From Streptomyces sp. RPT161 (GTDB lineage Bacteria > Actinomycetota > Actinomycetes > Streptomycetales > Streptomycetaceae): a stretch of 64,000 bases of DNA. The position numbers were made by a program, and so were the translations under genes. Below, piece after piece: positions 24,386 through 33,272 of the stretch (within the stretch, counting starts at the first letter, position 1; each line of letters starts with the position of its first letter). Where the stretch lies: positions 372,001 to 436,000 of the forward strand of contig NZ_JAPZVN010000001.1 of NCBI RefSeq assembly GCF_027533845.1, written 5' to 3'. The notes beneath the pieces were generated by a model that made no database searches, was not told the origin of the DNA, and saw only the letters and a program-made list of their open reading frames with translations.

Positions 24386-25564
24386 TCAGTACACCGGCTT
24401 TTCGGGCTCGATCTGGTTCACCCACCCGATCACGCCGCCGCCCACATGGACCGCGTCCGCGAAGCCCGCGTTCTTCAGGACCGCCAGGACCTCCGCGGAG
24501 CGCACGCCAGTCTTGCAGTGCAGGACGATGCGCTTGTCCTGGGGCAGGTCCTGGAGGGCGTTGCCCATCAGGAACTCGTTCTTCGGGATCAGCCGGGCGC
24601 CGGGGATCGACACGATCTCGTACTCGTTGGGCTCGCGGACATCGATGATGTCGATCTTCTCGCCCGCGTCGATCCACTCCTTGAGCTGCCGAGGAGTGAT
24701 CGTGGAACCGGCGGCGGCCTCCTGGGCCTCCTCGGAGACCACACCGCAGAAGGCCTCGTAGTCGATCAGCTCGGTGACCGTCGGGTTCTTGCCGCAGACC
24801 GCGCACTCGGGGTCCTTGCGAACCTTGACCTGGCGGTACCGCATCTCCAGGGCGTCGTAGATCGTCAGCCGCCCGACAAGCGGGTCACCGATCCCGGTGA
24901 GCACCTTGATCGCCTCGGTCACCTGGATCGAGCCGATCGACGCGCACAGCACGCCCAGCACGCCGCCCTCGGCGCAGCTCGGAACCATGCCGGGCGGCGG
25001 GGGCTCGGGGTACAGGCAGCGGTAGCACGGCCCGTACTCGCTCCAGAAGACCGACGCCTGGCCGTCGAAGCGGTAGATGGAGCCCCACACATACGGCTTG
25101 TTCAGCAGCACGCATGCGTCGTTGACCAGGTACCGGGTGGCGAAGTTGTCCGTACCGTCGACGATCAGGTCGTACTGGGCGAAGATCTCCAGCACGTTGG
25201 AGGAGTCCAGCCGTTCCTGGTGGAGGACGACGTTCACATACGGGTTGATGCCCAGCACCGAGTCCCGCGCCGACTCGGCCTTGGAGCGCCCGATGTCGGA
25301 CTGGCTGTGGATGATCTGACGTTGCAGGTTCGACTCATCGACCTCGTCGAACTCGACGATGCCGAGCGTGCCGACGCCCGCCGCGGCGAGGTACATCAGC
25401 GCCGGGGAGCCAAGGCCGCCGGCGCCGACACACAGCACCTTCGCGTTCTTCAGCCGCTTCTGCCCGTCCATCCCCACGTCGGGGATGATCAGGTGACGGG
25501 AGTACCTGCGGACCTCGTCAACGGTGAGCTCGGCAGCGGGCTCAACCAGGGGTGGCAGCGACAC
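24386..25564 (-). CDS. moeZ: Adenylyltransferase/sulfurtransferase MoeZ
   Basis: A 392-residue fusion of an E1-like ThiF/MoeB domain and a rhodanese domain. The ATP loop GAGGLGSP is near residue 47, the adenylation aspartate lies in VDGTDNFATRY, zinc cysteines occur as CYRC and CAVC, and the rhodanese cysteine is in HCKTGVRS. It activates small sulfur-carrier proteins by adenylation and thiocarboxylation for molybdopterin, thiamine, cysteine and some secondary-metabolite pathways in actinobacteria. The gene stands alone, converging with the VC0807-family gene. It is a housekeeping gene and its nearness to the clusters is probably incidental. Confidence 0.95.
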   Translation of the reverse strand: MSLPPLVEPAAELTVDEVRRYSRHLIIPDVGMDGQKRLKNAKVLCVGAGGLGSPALMYLAAAGVGTLGIVEFDEVDESNLQRQIIHSQSDIGRSKAESARDSVLGINPYVNVVLHQERLDSSNVLEIFAQYDLIVDGTDNFATRYLVNDACVLLNKPYVWGSIYRFDGQASVFWSEYGPCYRCLYPEPPPPGMVPSCAEGGVLGVLCASIGSIQVTEAIKVLTGIGDPLVGRLTIYDALEMRYRQVKVRKDPECAVCGKNPTVTELIDYEAFCGVVSEEAQEAAAGSTITPRQLKEWIDAGEKIDIIDVREPNEYEIVSIPGARLIPKNEFLMGNALQDLPQDKRIVLHCKTGVRSAEVLAVLKNAGFADAVHVGGGVIGWVNQIEPEKPVY

Positions 25565-25743
25565 GGGGACTCCGTTGGTCGGTTTGTCGATACGGTAGGG
25601 CTCACCCCCGCGCGTGCGAGGGAGGGCGCCTTCCTCGTAACACTGCCACGTCCGTCGACATTCCGAGACACCCGTTCCGATGTGCGAGACGATTCACGCT
25701 CATATGCCGGGCAGAGCCGGATACGCGGGCGAAATCCCCTGCC

Positions 25744-26475
25744 TCACCGACTGGGCGGCGACTGGTTGCGCAGTATTTCCACCGCTTCGTCCCAATAGCT
25801 GGGCGGCTCGCGCCAGGGATCCACACCACCCGCGCCGTCCTGGTCGGTGAAGTGCACCGTCGCCGCGCCCTGCCAGCGGGCGATCCGCATCGCCGTCTCA
25901 AGATGCGGTCGCGGCACGCTGTGCACCAGATGGCAGAACCGCTCCGGCGGGTGCTCGGCCGTCCATGGCGGCGCCTGCGACCAGCGGTACCGCGTCCACG
26001 GTCCGAGATAGGTCACCAGCTGGTCGGCCGCCTCCGCATAACCGGGATAGGGGTGTATGCCATGTCCCAGCACCAGATGGCTGTCCGCGCCGTCCGCCAT
26101 GGCGTGCAGCGTGGCCGCCACCCGGCGGCACTCCGGCAGCCAGTCGCGGTCAGTGGGCGCCCGGTCGAGGTAGAAGCCGGTGATCCCGTACCAGTCCATG
26201 AAGTGGTGTGCGTCACCGACCAGTTGCGCGAAGGTCCGCCCGCCGTACGCGGTGTTGAGCCGCCCCAGCACCCGCACCCCGGCGTCCCGCAGCCGGGTCA
26301 CCACCTCCGCGTACCGGGGATCGCGCCGCCGCCCCGGGCCGTCCACCAGATCCACCACCACCCAGTGCAGCGGCGCCCCGGTCTGGGCCAGCTCGACCCA
26401 CTCCGCGGTGGCCGCGGTGGCCCGCATCGGAACACCGAAGCCCGCCAGCATGGCGCCCGACGTCAGATGCGGCAT
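25744..26475 (-). CDS. Spherulin-4-type glycoside hydrolase (GH135-like)
   Basis: A 243-residue TIM-barrel-like protein of the spherulation-specific family 4. Typical barrel strands are seen: GFGVPMRA, HWVVVDLVDGPG, VRVLGRLNTAYGGR, GITGFYLDRAPTD, and VLGHGIHPYPGY. Fungal members (Sph3) cleave galactosaminogalactan and are needed for its synthesis. No signal peptide is visible, so it may act inside the cell or leave by another route. GGAGG precedes the ATG by 4-5 bases, and the gene overlaps the epimerase by 13 bases, so it is the last gene of the polysaccharide operon. Confidence 0.8.
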   Translation of the reverse strand: MPHLTSGAMLAGFGVPMRATAATAEWVELAQTGAPLHWVVVDLVDGPGRRRDPRYAEVVTRLRDAGVRVLGRLNTAYGGRTFAQLVGDAHHFMDWYGITGFYLDRAPTDRDWLPECRRVAATLHAMADGADSHLVLGHGIHPYPGYAEAADQLVTYLGPWTRYRWSQAPPWTAEHPPERFCHLVHSVPRPHLETAMRIARWQGAATVHFTDQDGAGGVDPWREPPSYWDEAVEILRNQSPPSR

Positions 26476-27380
26476 GCCGCCTCCATCCAGATGTCCGCCA
26501 GCGACTCGTCGAGCCCGATCCGCGGCCGCCAGCCCAGCCGGTCCCGCGCGGTGCGCACATCGGCCTGCTGCCAGGCCCCGCAACCGTCCGGGTAGGGGGC
26601 GGAGCCCGCGCTCGGCGCCACCGCGGCCTCGTCGAGTTCGTGCAACGCGCCACCGAACCCCGCGGCTCGCGCCAGATGGGCGACGGCGTCCCGCAGCCGG
26701 ACCGCCCGGCCGGTGCCGATGTTGACCACGCCCTGCGCGGCGGACAGCGAGGCGGCGTGCACGGCGCGCGCGATGTCCCGCACGTCCACGAAGTCCCGCT
26801 GCATGCCGAGGCCGCCCAGCTTCAGATCGCCGTCGCCGCTCTGCATCGCCCGGCGCAGCGCCTCGGCCAGCCGCCCCAGCGGGGAGGCGGCCGGGGTGCC
26901 GGGGCCGACCGGCGAGAAGACCCGTAGCACGATGGCGTCCAGTCCGGAGCCGAGGACGAGCTCGGTGGCGGCCAGCTTGCTCACCCCGTACGGTCCGCCG
27001 GGGCGCGGCACCGCGTCCTCACCGGTCGAGGAGCCGGTGGGCGAGGGGCCGTACTCCGAGGCGCAGCCGAGGTGCACCAGACGGGCGCCGCAGCAGCTGC
27101 GGCGCAGCGCCTCGCAGACCGTGGCGACGGCCACCGTGTTCTGCCGGGTCAGCTCGCGGGCCCCGCCACGGGTGGCGCCCGCGCAGTTGACGACGACGCC
27201 GGGGTGCACCGCGTCGAGGAACCGGGCGAGCGCGCCGGGGCTGCCGGTGGACAGGTCGAAGCGCACGTCGGAGTCGTCGCGGCGGCCGAGCGCGGTGAGT
27301 TGGACGGCGGGGTCGGCGAGCAGGCGCTCCGCCACATGGCGGCCGAGAAACCCGTCGGCGCCAAGCAGTAGCACTCTCAT
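26463..27380 (-). CDS. NAD-dependent sugar epimerase/dehydratase
   Basis: A 305-residue extended SDR. It has the nucleotide loop GADGFLGRH at 7-15, the serine region LGCASEYGPS, the catalytic Tyr-x3-Lys in PYGVSKLAA, and RDFVDVRDIARAV typical of UDP-hexose 4-epimerases. It likely prepares a nucleotide sugar (for example UDP-GalNAc) for the glycosyltransferase in the same operon; the exact substrate is inference. Its ATG overlaps the stop of a 44-codon ORF as ATGA and its end overlaps the hydrolase gene. Confidence 0.87.
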   Translation of the reverse strand: MRVLLLGADGFLGRHVAERLLADPAVQLTALGRRDDSDVRFDLSTGSPGALARFLDAVHPGVVVNCAGATRGGARELTRQNTVAVATVCEALRRSCCGARLVHLGCASEYGPSPTGSSTGEDAVPRPGGPYGVSKLAATELVLGSGLDAIVLRVFSPVGPGTPAASPLGRLAEALRRAMQSGDGDLKLGGLGMQRDFVDVRDIARAVHAASLSAAQGVVNIGTGRAVRLRDAVAHLARAAGFGGALHELDEAAVAPSAGSAPYPDGCGAWQQADVRTARDRLGWRPRIGLDESLADIWMEAACRI

Positions 27381-27511
27381 CGGGCGCCGCCCTGTTCGCC
27401 GAGGGAGACCACCGCGCGGTCGCCGACGGCCCGGGAGGCCGCGAGCGCCTGGTCACCGACCGTTCGGCCGCCGGGACCGCTCGTTCCGGCAGGCCGCTGA
27501 TACAACATCAT
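27377..27511 (-). CDS. Small 44-residue ORF in polysaccharide operon
   Basis: An ORF of 44 codons begins ATGATG behind GAGGAG (about 7 bases) and stops in an ATGA overlap with the epimerase. The peptide starts MMLYQRPAGTSGPGG and ends RAVVSLGEQGGAR; it is glycine- and arginine-rich, without a membrane segment. The good ribosome site and coupling support real translation. No family is recognised. The end resembles the ending of the upstream membrane protein (DRAITLV and DRAVVR), so local duplication is possible. Confidence 0.55.
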   Translation of the reverse strand: MMLYQRPAGTSGPGGRTVGDQALAASRAVGDRAVVSLGEQGGAR

Positions 27512-27553
27512 TTCTCTTGCTCCTCAAGGGACTTGCGTAATCCGCTGGATGGC

Positions 27554-28696
27554 TCACCGGACCACTGCCCGGTCGGCGAGGGCAGGGCGGACGAGGGTGA
27601 TGGCGCGGTCGCCGATGTGCGCGCTGGCACGGCCGAGGGCGGAGATCGCGTACCCGGTCACGGCGACGGCGGCGATGGCGCACGCCACGGCCTGGACGGA
27701 TCCGGGTCCCGCGGTGGCGATCAGGGCGCGCACAGGCGTGCCGCAGGCCCGTAACGCCGGTACGCGGCCGAGCAGTTGTGCGCCGAGGGCGGCCGCCTCG
27801 ATGGCGCAGGCGCCACCGGTACCCGCCACCGCGGCGGAGGGAAGGCCGTGTACGGCCAGGAGTCGGGCGGTGAACAGCAGCAGACCGAGCGCCACGCAAC
27901 CGCCCAGCGCCACCGGATCGGGCCGTACGCCATGGGTCAGCACCAGGTAGCCGGTGGCGAACAGCGCGGAGAGCACCAGGGCGAACAGGCCGAGCTCGGC
28001 CAGCAGGGGCGGCCGCGTCCCGGCGGCGAACTCGGCCAGCCCATGGCTTTGGGCGAGCACCGACCGGGCTCGTCGCGCGAACCGGCGGGCACACCAGGCA
28101 GCGGGCGGCAGCGCGAGGGCGCAGGCCAGGAGCCCCGCGCTGGTACCGGGATCAAGGGGGGCGGCGTGGGTGGTCAGTGACCACGGTCCGTAGAGCGCGA
28201 AGGCGAGCAGCCAGCAGGCGCACCGCCCGGCGCCGGAAGCGGGTGCGGCCCGCAGCGGCCCGCGTCGCAGCGCGGTACGGGCGGCGAGGAGGACGAGCAG
28301 CAGGGTGCCGCCTGCGATGACGGCGGCCCGGGCCGGGAGGGCGTGGGCGGCGGCGATCCCGGCCGCGCACACGGCCCCGGGCAGCAGATGCCAGCCAAGC
28401 TGACCTGGCGTCAACTGCGTTGCGTCGGGCTCCTGGTGCGGTGCGTCGGCGGGGGTCGCCCGTGGTACGCGTGCGTACAACTCCTCCGCGAGGGAGAAGA
28501 CGTCCCGGTGCCGGAACTGGGCGGCGGTGCGGTCGGTGACACCGTGCGCCTCAAGACCGGCGGCGATCTCCAGCGGGTCGACCGCGGTGGCACACAGCTC
28601 GTAGTGCCGTCGTATCAGGAGCAGCACCGGATCTGCCGGTCCGCGGCGGCGCGCCGACGGCTCGACCGGTTCCGGCGCGGTATGGGGGCCGGTCAT
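27554..28696 (-). CDS. Polytopic membrane protein of polysaccharide operon
   Basis: A 380-residue protein. The first about 100 residues are soluble (a helical segment PVLLLIRRHYELCATAVDPLEIAAG), then roughly eight transmembrane helices follow from residue 100 to 370. It starts in an ATGA overlap with the stop of the glycosyltransferase. By position it could export or help polymerise the polysaccharide, as PelG does with PelF, but it is shorter than PelG and no MATE signature could be seen. Function is therefore open. Confidence 0.65.
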   Translation of the reverse strand: MTGPHTAPEPVEPSARRRGPADPVLLLIRRHYELCATAVDPLEIAAGLEAHGVTDRTAAQFRHRDVFSLAEELYARVPRATPADAPHQEPDATQLTPGQLGWHLLPGAVCAAGIAAAHALPARAAVIAGGTLLLVLLAARTALRRGPLRAAPASGAGRCACWLLAFALYGPWSLTTHAAPLDPGTSAGLLACALALPPAAWCARRFARRARSVLAQSHGLAEFAAGTRPPLLAELGLFALVLSALFATGYLVLTHGVRPDPVALGGCVALGLLLFTARLLAVHGLPSAAVAGTGGACAIEAAALGAQLLGRVPALRACGTPVRALIATAGPGSVQAVACAIAAVAVTGYAISALGRASAHIGDRAITLVRPALADRAVVR

Positions 28697-30393
28697 GCGT
28701 CCTCCCCGAGCGCGCCCACGGCGGCCGGTCGGCGGCGCGGCTCACGGACCGCCCAGGCCGGGGCGCGCTTGGCGCGCCCCGGGACGCCGGGCGCGGGGCG
28801 CCAACTGCCGGGCACATGCGCCTCGGGAGGCTGTGCGAAGGGCGCGGAGGCGGTGTGCTGGGCGGCGGGACGGCGGTGGGCCACGAGGTCGAGGTAGATC
28901 TCGCGGAAGGCGGTGGTGTTCTGCTCGGCGGTGAACAGTTCCAGTGCGCGGGCGCGGGCTGCGGCACCGAGGAGCGCGCGGCGGCGCGGGTCGCGCAGCA
29001 GTTCCGCGCACGCCTCGGCGAGGGCGCTCGGATTGCGCGGGGGAACGATCAGTCCGGTGCCGCCGATGACTTCGCGGACCGCGCCCACATCGGTGGAGAC
29101 GGTGGCCCGTGCGCAGAACATCGCCTCGACCAGGGTGGTGGGGAAGCCTTCCACGACGCTGGAGAGCACCACGACGCCACCGGCCGTGTAGGCGTCGACG
29201 GGTGTGGGCACGTAGGGCGAGCCGATCTCGTCGAAGGTGACCGGGTTCTCGCCGGGGGTGCGGCTGTCCACGGCCTCGTCGGGGAAGAGTTGGGTGGCGA
29301 GCGCACGGCACTGCGCCAGGTAGTCGGCCCGGCCGCCGCCCGAGACGATCCGCAGCCGGGCGGCCGGCACCGCCGTGCGGACCCGGGCGAACGCGTGCAG
29401 CAGCGCCACCAGGTCCTTCGCGGGCTCCACGCGGCCCACCCACACCAGCGTCGGGTCGTCCTCCTCCGGCGCCCCGGCCTCGGCGGCCTCGCCGATCGCG
29501 GCGAGCCGTCCGGCGTCGATGCCCGGATGGACGGTCCTGATCTTCGTACGGGGCGCGCCGCAGCGCTCCTGCCAGCGGCGGATGTGGCCGTTGCCGGGGG
29601 TGAGCAGGGCGGCCGTACGGTAGGACTCGGCGGCCAGCCGCCGGTGCAGCGCCGCGAGCAACGCCCTCGCCCGGACGGGGAGTTGGTCGTGCTCGCGGTC
29701 AAGGTAGTGCTCGCGGAGCCGGACGGCGTACTCGGTGACCAGCAGGGGCGTACCGCCGTAGCGGGCGGCGAGCAGTCCCGGCAGGGTGGCCGGTCCGCCC
29801 GACGTGGCGTGGCAGAGGTCGGCGGCGCCCAGGGTGTGCTCGTCGTACCAGGGGGCGGACAGCGGGCGCAGGACGCGCTCCAGCGCCTCGGTCGCGGTCA
29901 GGAGGTCGTGGACGGTGGCGCAGCCGAGGAGCGGGTCTGCGCCGGGCGTCCGGCAGGCGGCTTCCAGGGCCCGTACCGCGGCTTCCGAGCGGAGGGCGGC
30001 GGGCAGGCCGGCGTGCTCACGGGCCAGGTCCGCGAGGCCGTAGAGGCCGTTGGCGAAACGGTCCGCCAGATCGGCGGAGCCGGGCGGGTCGGGACGTGCG
30101 GTGAGGGCGGCGGCCAACTCCTGGTAGCAGTCCAGGAAGCGCCGGCGCATCGCGCGTCCGCGCGGGGGGGTACGGTCGCTGCCGGGGGGCGGCCCCCACA
30201 GCGGGTGGGTGTGTACCGCCCGTACGCCCGGGTGGCGTTCCGCCCATCCTTCGGGGGTGTCCAGGGGGTCGCGGCACAGCGCGTACAGTTCGAAGTCCTG
30301 GTCGGTCAGGCCGCGGACCAGGCGGTCGCACCATGCCAGAGGGTCGCCCTTGGGGCGCCGCTTGGCACCCTCCGTCAGCAACGCTATGCGCAT
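28693..30393 (-). CDS. DUF3492 family 4 glycosyltransferase (PelF-like)
   Basis: A 566-residue cytosolic GT4. The DUF3492 N-terminal part starts RIALLTEGAKRRPKGDPLAW; the Rossmann C-terminal half has LVWVGRVEPAKDLVALL, LRIVSGGG and the nucleotide-sugar motif VVLSSVVEGFPTTLVEAMF containing the E-x7-E pair. PelF polymerises an amino-sugar polymer (Pel) in other bacteria. The ATG is preceded by GAAGGGG. It is the first gene of an operon that continues with a membrane protein, epimerase and spherulin-4 hydrolase. The last about 60 residues are Pro/Arg-rich and probably disordered. Confidence 0.88.
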   Translation of the reverse strand: MRIALLTEGAKRRPKGDPLAWCDRLVRGLTDQDFELYALCRDPLDTPEGWAERHPGVRAVHTHPLWGPPPGSDRTPPRGRAMRRRFLDCYQELAAALTARPDPPGSADLADRFANGLYGLADLAREHAGLPAALRSEAAVRALEAACRTPGADPLLGCATVHDLLTATEALERVLRPLSAPWYDEHTLGAADLCHATSGGPATLPGLLAARYGGTPLLVTEYAVRLREHYLDREHDQLPVRARALLAALHRRLAAESYRTAALLTPGNGHIRRWQERCGAPRTKIRTVHPGIDAGRLAAIGEAAEAGAPEEDDPTLVWVGRVEPAKDLVALLHAFARVRTAVPAARLRIVSGGGRADYLAQCRALATQLFPDEAVDSRTPGENPVTFDEIGSPYVPTPVDAYTAGGVVVLSSVVEGFPTTLVEAMFCARATVSTDVGAVREVIGGTGLIVPPRNPSALAEACAELLRDPRRRALLGAAARARALELFTAEQNTTAFREIYLDLVAHRRPAAQHTASAPFAQPPEAHVPGSWRPAPGVPGRAKRAPAWAVREPRRRPAAVGALGEDA

Positions 30394-30452
30394 TCGCGCA
30401 CCCCTTCGTGACCTGGGACAAGACGACGGGATTGACGCTATGCCGACATGAC

Positions 30453-30486
30453 GGTGGCGCGGCGGACGGTTGTCCGCCGCGCCACC
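30453..30486. terminator. Hairpin terminator after the oligopeptide ABC operon
   Basis: A perfect 15-bp stem (30453-30467 with 30472-30486) closes on a 4-base GGTT loop. It lies 142 bases beyond the stop of the ABC ATPase gene and before the glycosyltransferase start, so it should separate the two minus-strand operons. Confidence 0.7.
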
Positions 30487-30627
30487 GAAAGGGGTGAACG
30501 GCCGTAACTTTCCCCCCGCCCCACCGTTCCGCGCGCTAACGCGCGCCATGTGTGCGCGCACGCGTTCGGGGGGCCATCCGGGAGTCGCGACGGGTTCGAC
30601 ACCGCCGGACCGCGCCGGCGAACCGCC

Positions 30628-32286
30628 TTACCCCGGAACCACCGCCCGGCGGGCGTCCCTGCGGGCTGCCGCCTCCGTGGGGTCGAGGACCGGTACGGCG
30701 GACAGCAGGCCCTTGGTGTAGGGGTGCTGCGGCGAGTCGTACACCTCGTCGGCGGTGCCGTGCTCCACCACGGCACCGCTCCGCATGACCGCGACCCGGT
30801 CGCTCACCTGCCGTACGACGGCCAGGTCGTGGGCGATGAAGACCAGGGACAGGCCCAGATCGCGCTGCAACTGCCCCAGCAGCTCGACGACTTGCGCCTG
30901 CGTCGTCACATCGAGCGCGGAGACCGGCTCGTCGCAGACGATCAGCCGGGGTTCCGGGGCGAGGGCGCGAGCGATGCCGACCCGCTGCCGCTGACCGCCG
31001 GAGAACTCGTGCGGATAGCGGTGGTACCAGTCGGGGTCGAGCCCCACCCGCTCCAGCAGTTCGCCGACCCGCGCCCGGATACGCCGGTCGTCCAACTCCC
31101 CGGCGGCCCGCAGCGGATCCGCGATGGACTCTCCGATACTGCGGCGCGGATTGAGCGAGGATGCCGGGTCCTGGAACACCATCTGCAACTCGTGCCGCAG
31201 CGGACGCAACGCCTTCTCCCCCAGCGTCCCGATGTCCCTCCCCCGGTACCGCAGTTGACCCCCGGTGGGGTCAAGCAGCCGCACCAGCATTCGCCCGAGG
31301 GTGGTCTTGCCGGAACCCGACTCGCCGACCACGCCCAGCGTCTCGCCCGCCCGTACGGTGAGCGACACGCCGTCCACCGCGGCCACCGTGGCGCCGCGCC
31401 GCCCGAACTCCCGCCGCAGGTCGACCGCTTCGAGCAGAACGCCGTCATCCTCGGCGGTCGAACCGCCGCCGGGGTGGACGTGCACCGCAACCGGAGCGTC
31501 CACCCGCGGCACCGCCGCAAGCAGTTCCCGGGTGTACGTCTCACGCGGGGTGCCCAGGACCTCGGCGACCGGGCCGCGCTCCACCGCGCGGCCGTCCTTC
31601 ATCACCAGGACCTGGTCCACGCTGCCCGCGACCACTCCCAGGTCATGGGTGACCAGCAGCAGTCCGGCACCGGTCTCGGCACGCAGTTCGTGCAGCAGGT
31701 CGAGGATCTGCGCCTGGACGGTGACGTCCAGCGCGGTCGTCGGCTCGTCGGCGATCAGCAGCCGCGGCTCGCAGGCCAGTGCCATGGCGATCAGCGCGCG
31801 CTGCCGCATGCCGCCGCTGAACTCGTGCGGCCGGGACCGCGCCCGGCGTGCCGCGTCCGGGATGCCGACCCGGTCCAGCACCTCGACGGCCCGGGCCCGC
31901 GCCGCCCGCCGGGTCACCTTGCGGTGCACCCGGTAGACCTCGGCGATCTGGTCGCCGACCGGGTGGTACGGGTCGAGCGCGGAGAGCGGGTCCTGGAAGA
32001 CCATGGCGGCCAACCCACCGCGTACCCGGCGCAGTTCGGTGTCGTCGGCGTCGACCACGTCCACGCCCGCGACCCGCACCGAGCCGCGCACCCGGGCACC
32101 GGTGCCCCGGTGCAGCCCGAGCAGCCCGAAGGCCACCGTGCTCTTGCCGGAACCGGACTCTCCGACGATACCGAGCGCCTGCCCGGCCTCCAGGGTGAAG
32201 TCCAGTCCGTCCACGGCCCGTACGAAGGAGTCCGCGACCGGGAACTCGACGGTGAGGCCGCTGACTTCGACCAGATGCTCGCTCAT
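30628..32286 (-). CDS. Fused double ATP-binding protein of oligopeptide ABC importer
   Basis: A 552-residue fusion equal to DppD plus DppF. The first half has Walker [10 protein letters not shown], signature FSGGMRQRA and Walker B LLIADEP; the second half has [18 protein letters not shown] and LIVCDEP. Each half ends with the peptide-transporter tail ([11 protein letters not shown] and [11 protein letters not shown]). It powers uptake of peptides or nickel-type ligands in the membrane complex with the two permeases. The start overlaps the permease stop as ATGA. An in-frame extension upstream was rejected because it lies inside the permease gene. Confidence 0.93.
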   Translation of the reverse strand: MSEHLVEVSGLTVEFPVADSFVRAVDGLDFTLEAGQALGIVGESGSGKSTVAFGLLGLHRGTGARVRGSVRVAGVDVVDADDTELRRVRGGLAAMVFQDPLSALDPYHPVGDQIAEVYRVHRKVTRRAARARAVEVLDRVGIPDAARRARSRPHEFSGGMRQRALIAMALACEPRLLIADEPTTALDVTVQAQILDLLHELRAETGAGLLLVTHDLGVVAGSVDQVLVMKDGRAVERGPVAEVLGTPRETYTRELLAAVPRVDAPVAVHVHPGGGSTAEDDGVLLEAVDLRREFGRRGATVAAVDGVSLTVRAGETLGVVGESGSGKTTLGRMLVRLLDPTGGQLRYRGRDIGTLGEKALRPLRHELQMVFQDPASSLNPRRSIGESIADPLRAAGELDDRRIRARVGELLERVGLDPDWYHRYPHEFSGGQRQRVGIARALAPEPRLIVCDEPVSALDVTTQAQVVELLGQLQRDLGLSLVFIAHDLAVVRQVSDRVAVMRSGAVVEHGTADEVYDSPQHPYTKGLLSAVPVLDPTEAAARRDARRAVVPG

Positions 32287-33272
32287 GTCAGCACCACCCG
32301 TCGGTCGGCCGCCGCGTAGAGCACGTCCGCGACGGCGTTGGCGAGTACCACGCTGAATCCGGTGACCAGGGTCACCCCGACGACGACCGGCAGGTCGAGG
32401 ATGTTGACCGACGAGACGATCAGCTTGCCGAGGCCCGGAAGTCCGAACAGCGTCTCGGTCAGCACCGCGCTGCCGAACATGGTGCCGAGGTCCAGCGCGG
32501 ACAGCGCGATCACCGGAGCGAGCGCGCCGCGCAGCGCGTGCCGGGTGACCAGCCGCCGTTCGCTGACGCCGTACGCCCGGAAGGTCCTGATGTGGTCCTC
32601 GGCGAGGGTCTCCAGCATCGAGGAGCGGGTCAGCCGGGCGTACTTGGCGGACTCGAGCAGCGCCAGGGACGTCCACGGCAACAGCAGTCCCCAGAACCAC
32701 TGTTGCGGATCCTGGCTGAGCCCCACATAGGTGGGGAACGGCAGCCACTGGAGGTAGGCGCAGAACAGCAGGAGCAGCAGCAGCCCGATGATGAACACCG
32801 GGACGGCCGTTCCGGCCAGTGTCAGCGAGGTCAGCAGGCGTTCGGTGAGACGTCCGCGGCGCAGTACCGACAGCAGTCCGCTGCCGATACCGAGCAGCAG
32901 CCAGATCACCATGGCGCCCAGCGCCAGCGACGCGGTCACCGGCAACCTGTTCAGGATCATGTCGGTGACCTGCTCGTTGGTGCGGTACGAGATCCCGAGA
33001 CAGGGTGCGTCGCAGTGCAGCACTCCCGCGCCCGCGCTGAAGTCGCGTCCCGCGAACAGCCCCTTGAGGAAGTGCGCGTACTGCAGGTAGACCGGCTCGT
33101 CGAGCCCCAACTGGCCGCGCAGCTGGTGCACTTGTACCGGGCTGCACTTCAGGCCGCAGGCCAGCTGGGCCGGGTCTCCGGGCGCGACGTAGAAGACCGC
33201 GTAGATGACCGCGGTGAGCGCGAACAGTACGGCGACCATGCCGAGGAACCGGCGGGTCAGGTATCCGGTCAT
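32283..33272 (-). CDS. Oligopeptide ABC transporter permease (DppB type)
   Basis: A 329-residue permease with about six membrane helices. It begins with the family start YLTRRFLGMVAVLFALTAVI, contains the cytoplasmic EAA loop around TFRAYGVSERRLVTRHALRG, and ends with the TETLFGLPGLG motif. The periplasmic loop after helix 1 carries four cysteines (LACGLKCSP and LHCDAPCLG), which is uncommon for DppB and may form disulfides. It overlaps its neighbours by 4 bases at both ends, so the five-part importer is translated as a unit. Confidence 0.92.
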   Translation of the reverse strand: MTGYLTRRFLGMVAVLFALTAVIYAVFYVAPGDPAQLACGLKCSPVQVHQLRGQLGLDEPVYLQYAHFLKGLFAGRDFSAGAGVLHCDAPCLGISYRTNEQVTDMILNRLPVTASLALGAMVIWLLLGIGSGLLSVLRRGRLTERLLTSLTLAGTAVPVFIIGLLLLLLFCAYLQWLPFPTYVGLSQDPQQWFWGLLLPWTSLALLESAKYARLTRSSMLETLAEDHIRTFRAYGVSERRLVTRHALRGALAPVIALSALDLGTMFGSAVLTETLFGLPGLGKLIVSSVNILDLPVVVGVTLVTGFSVVLANAVADVLYAAADRRVVLT

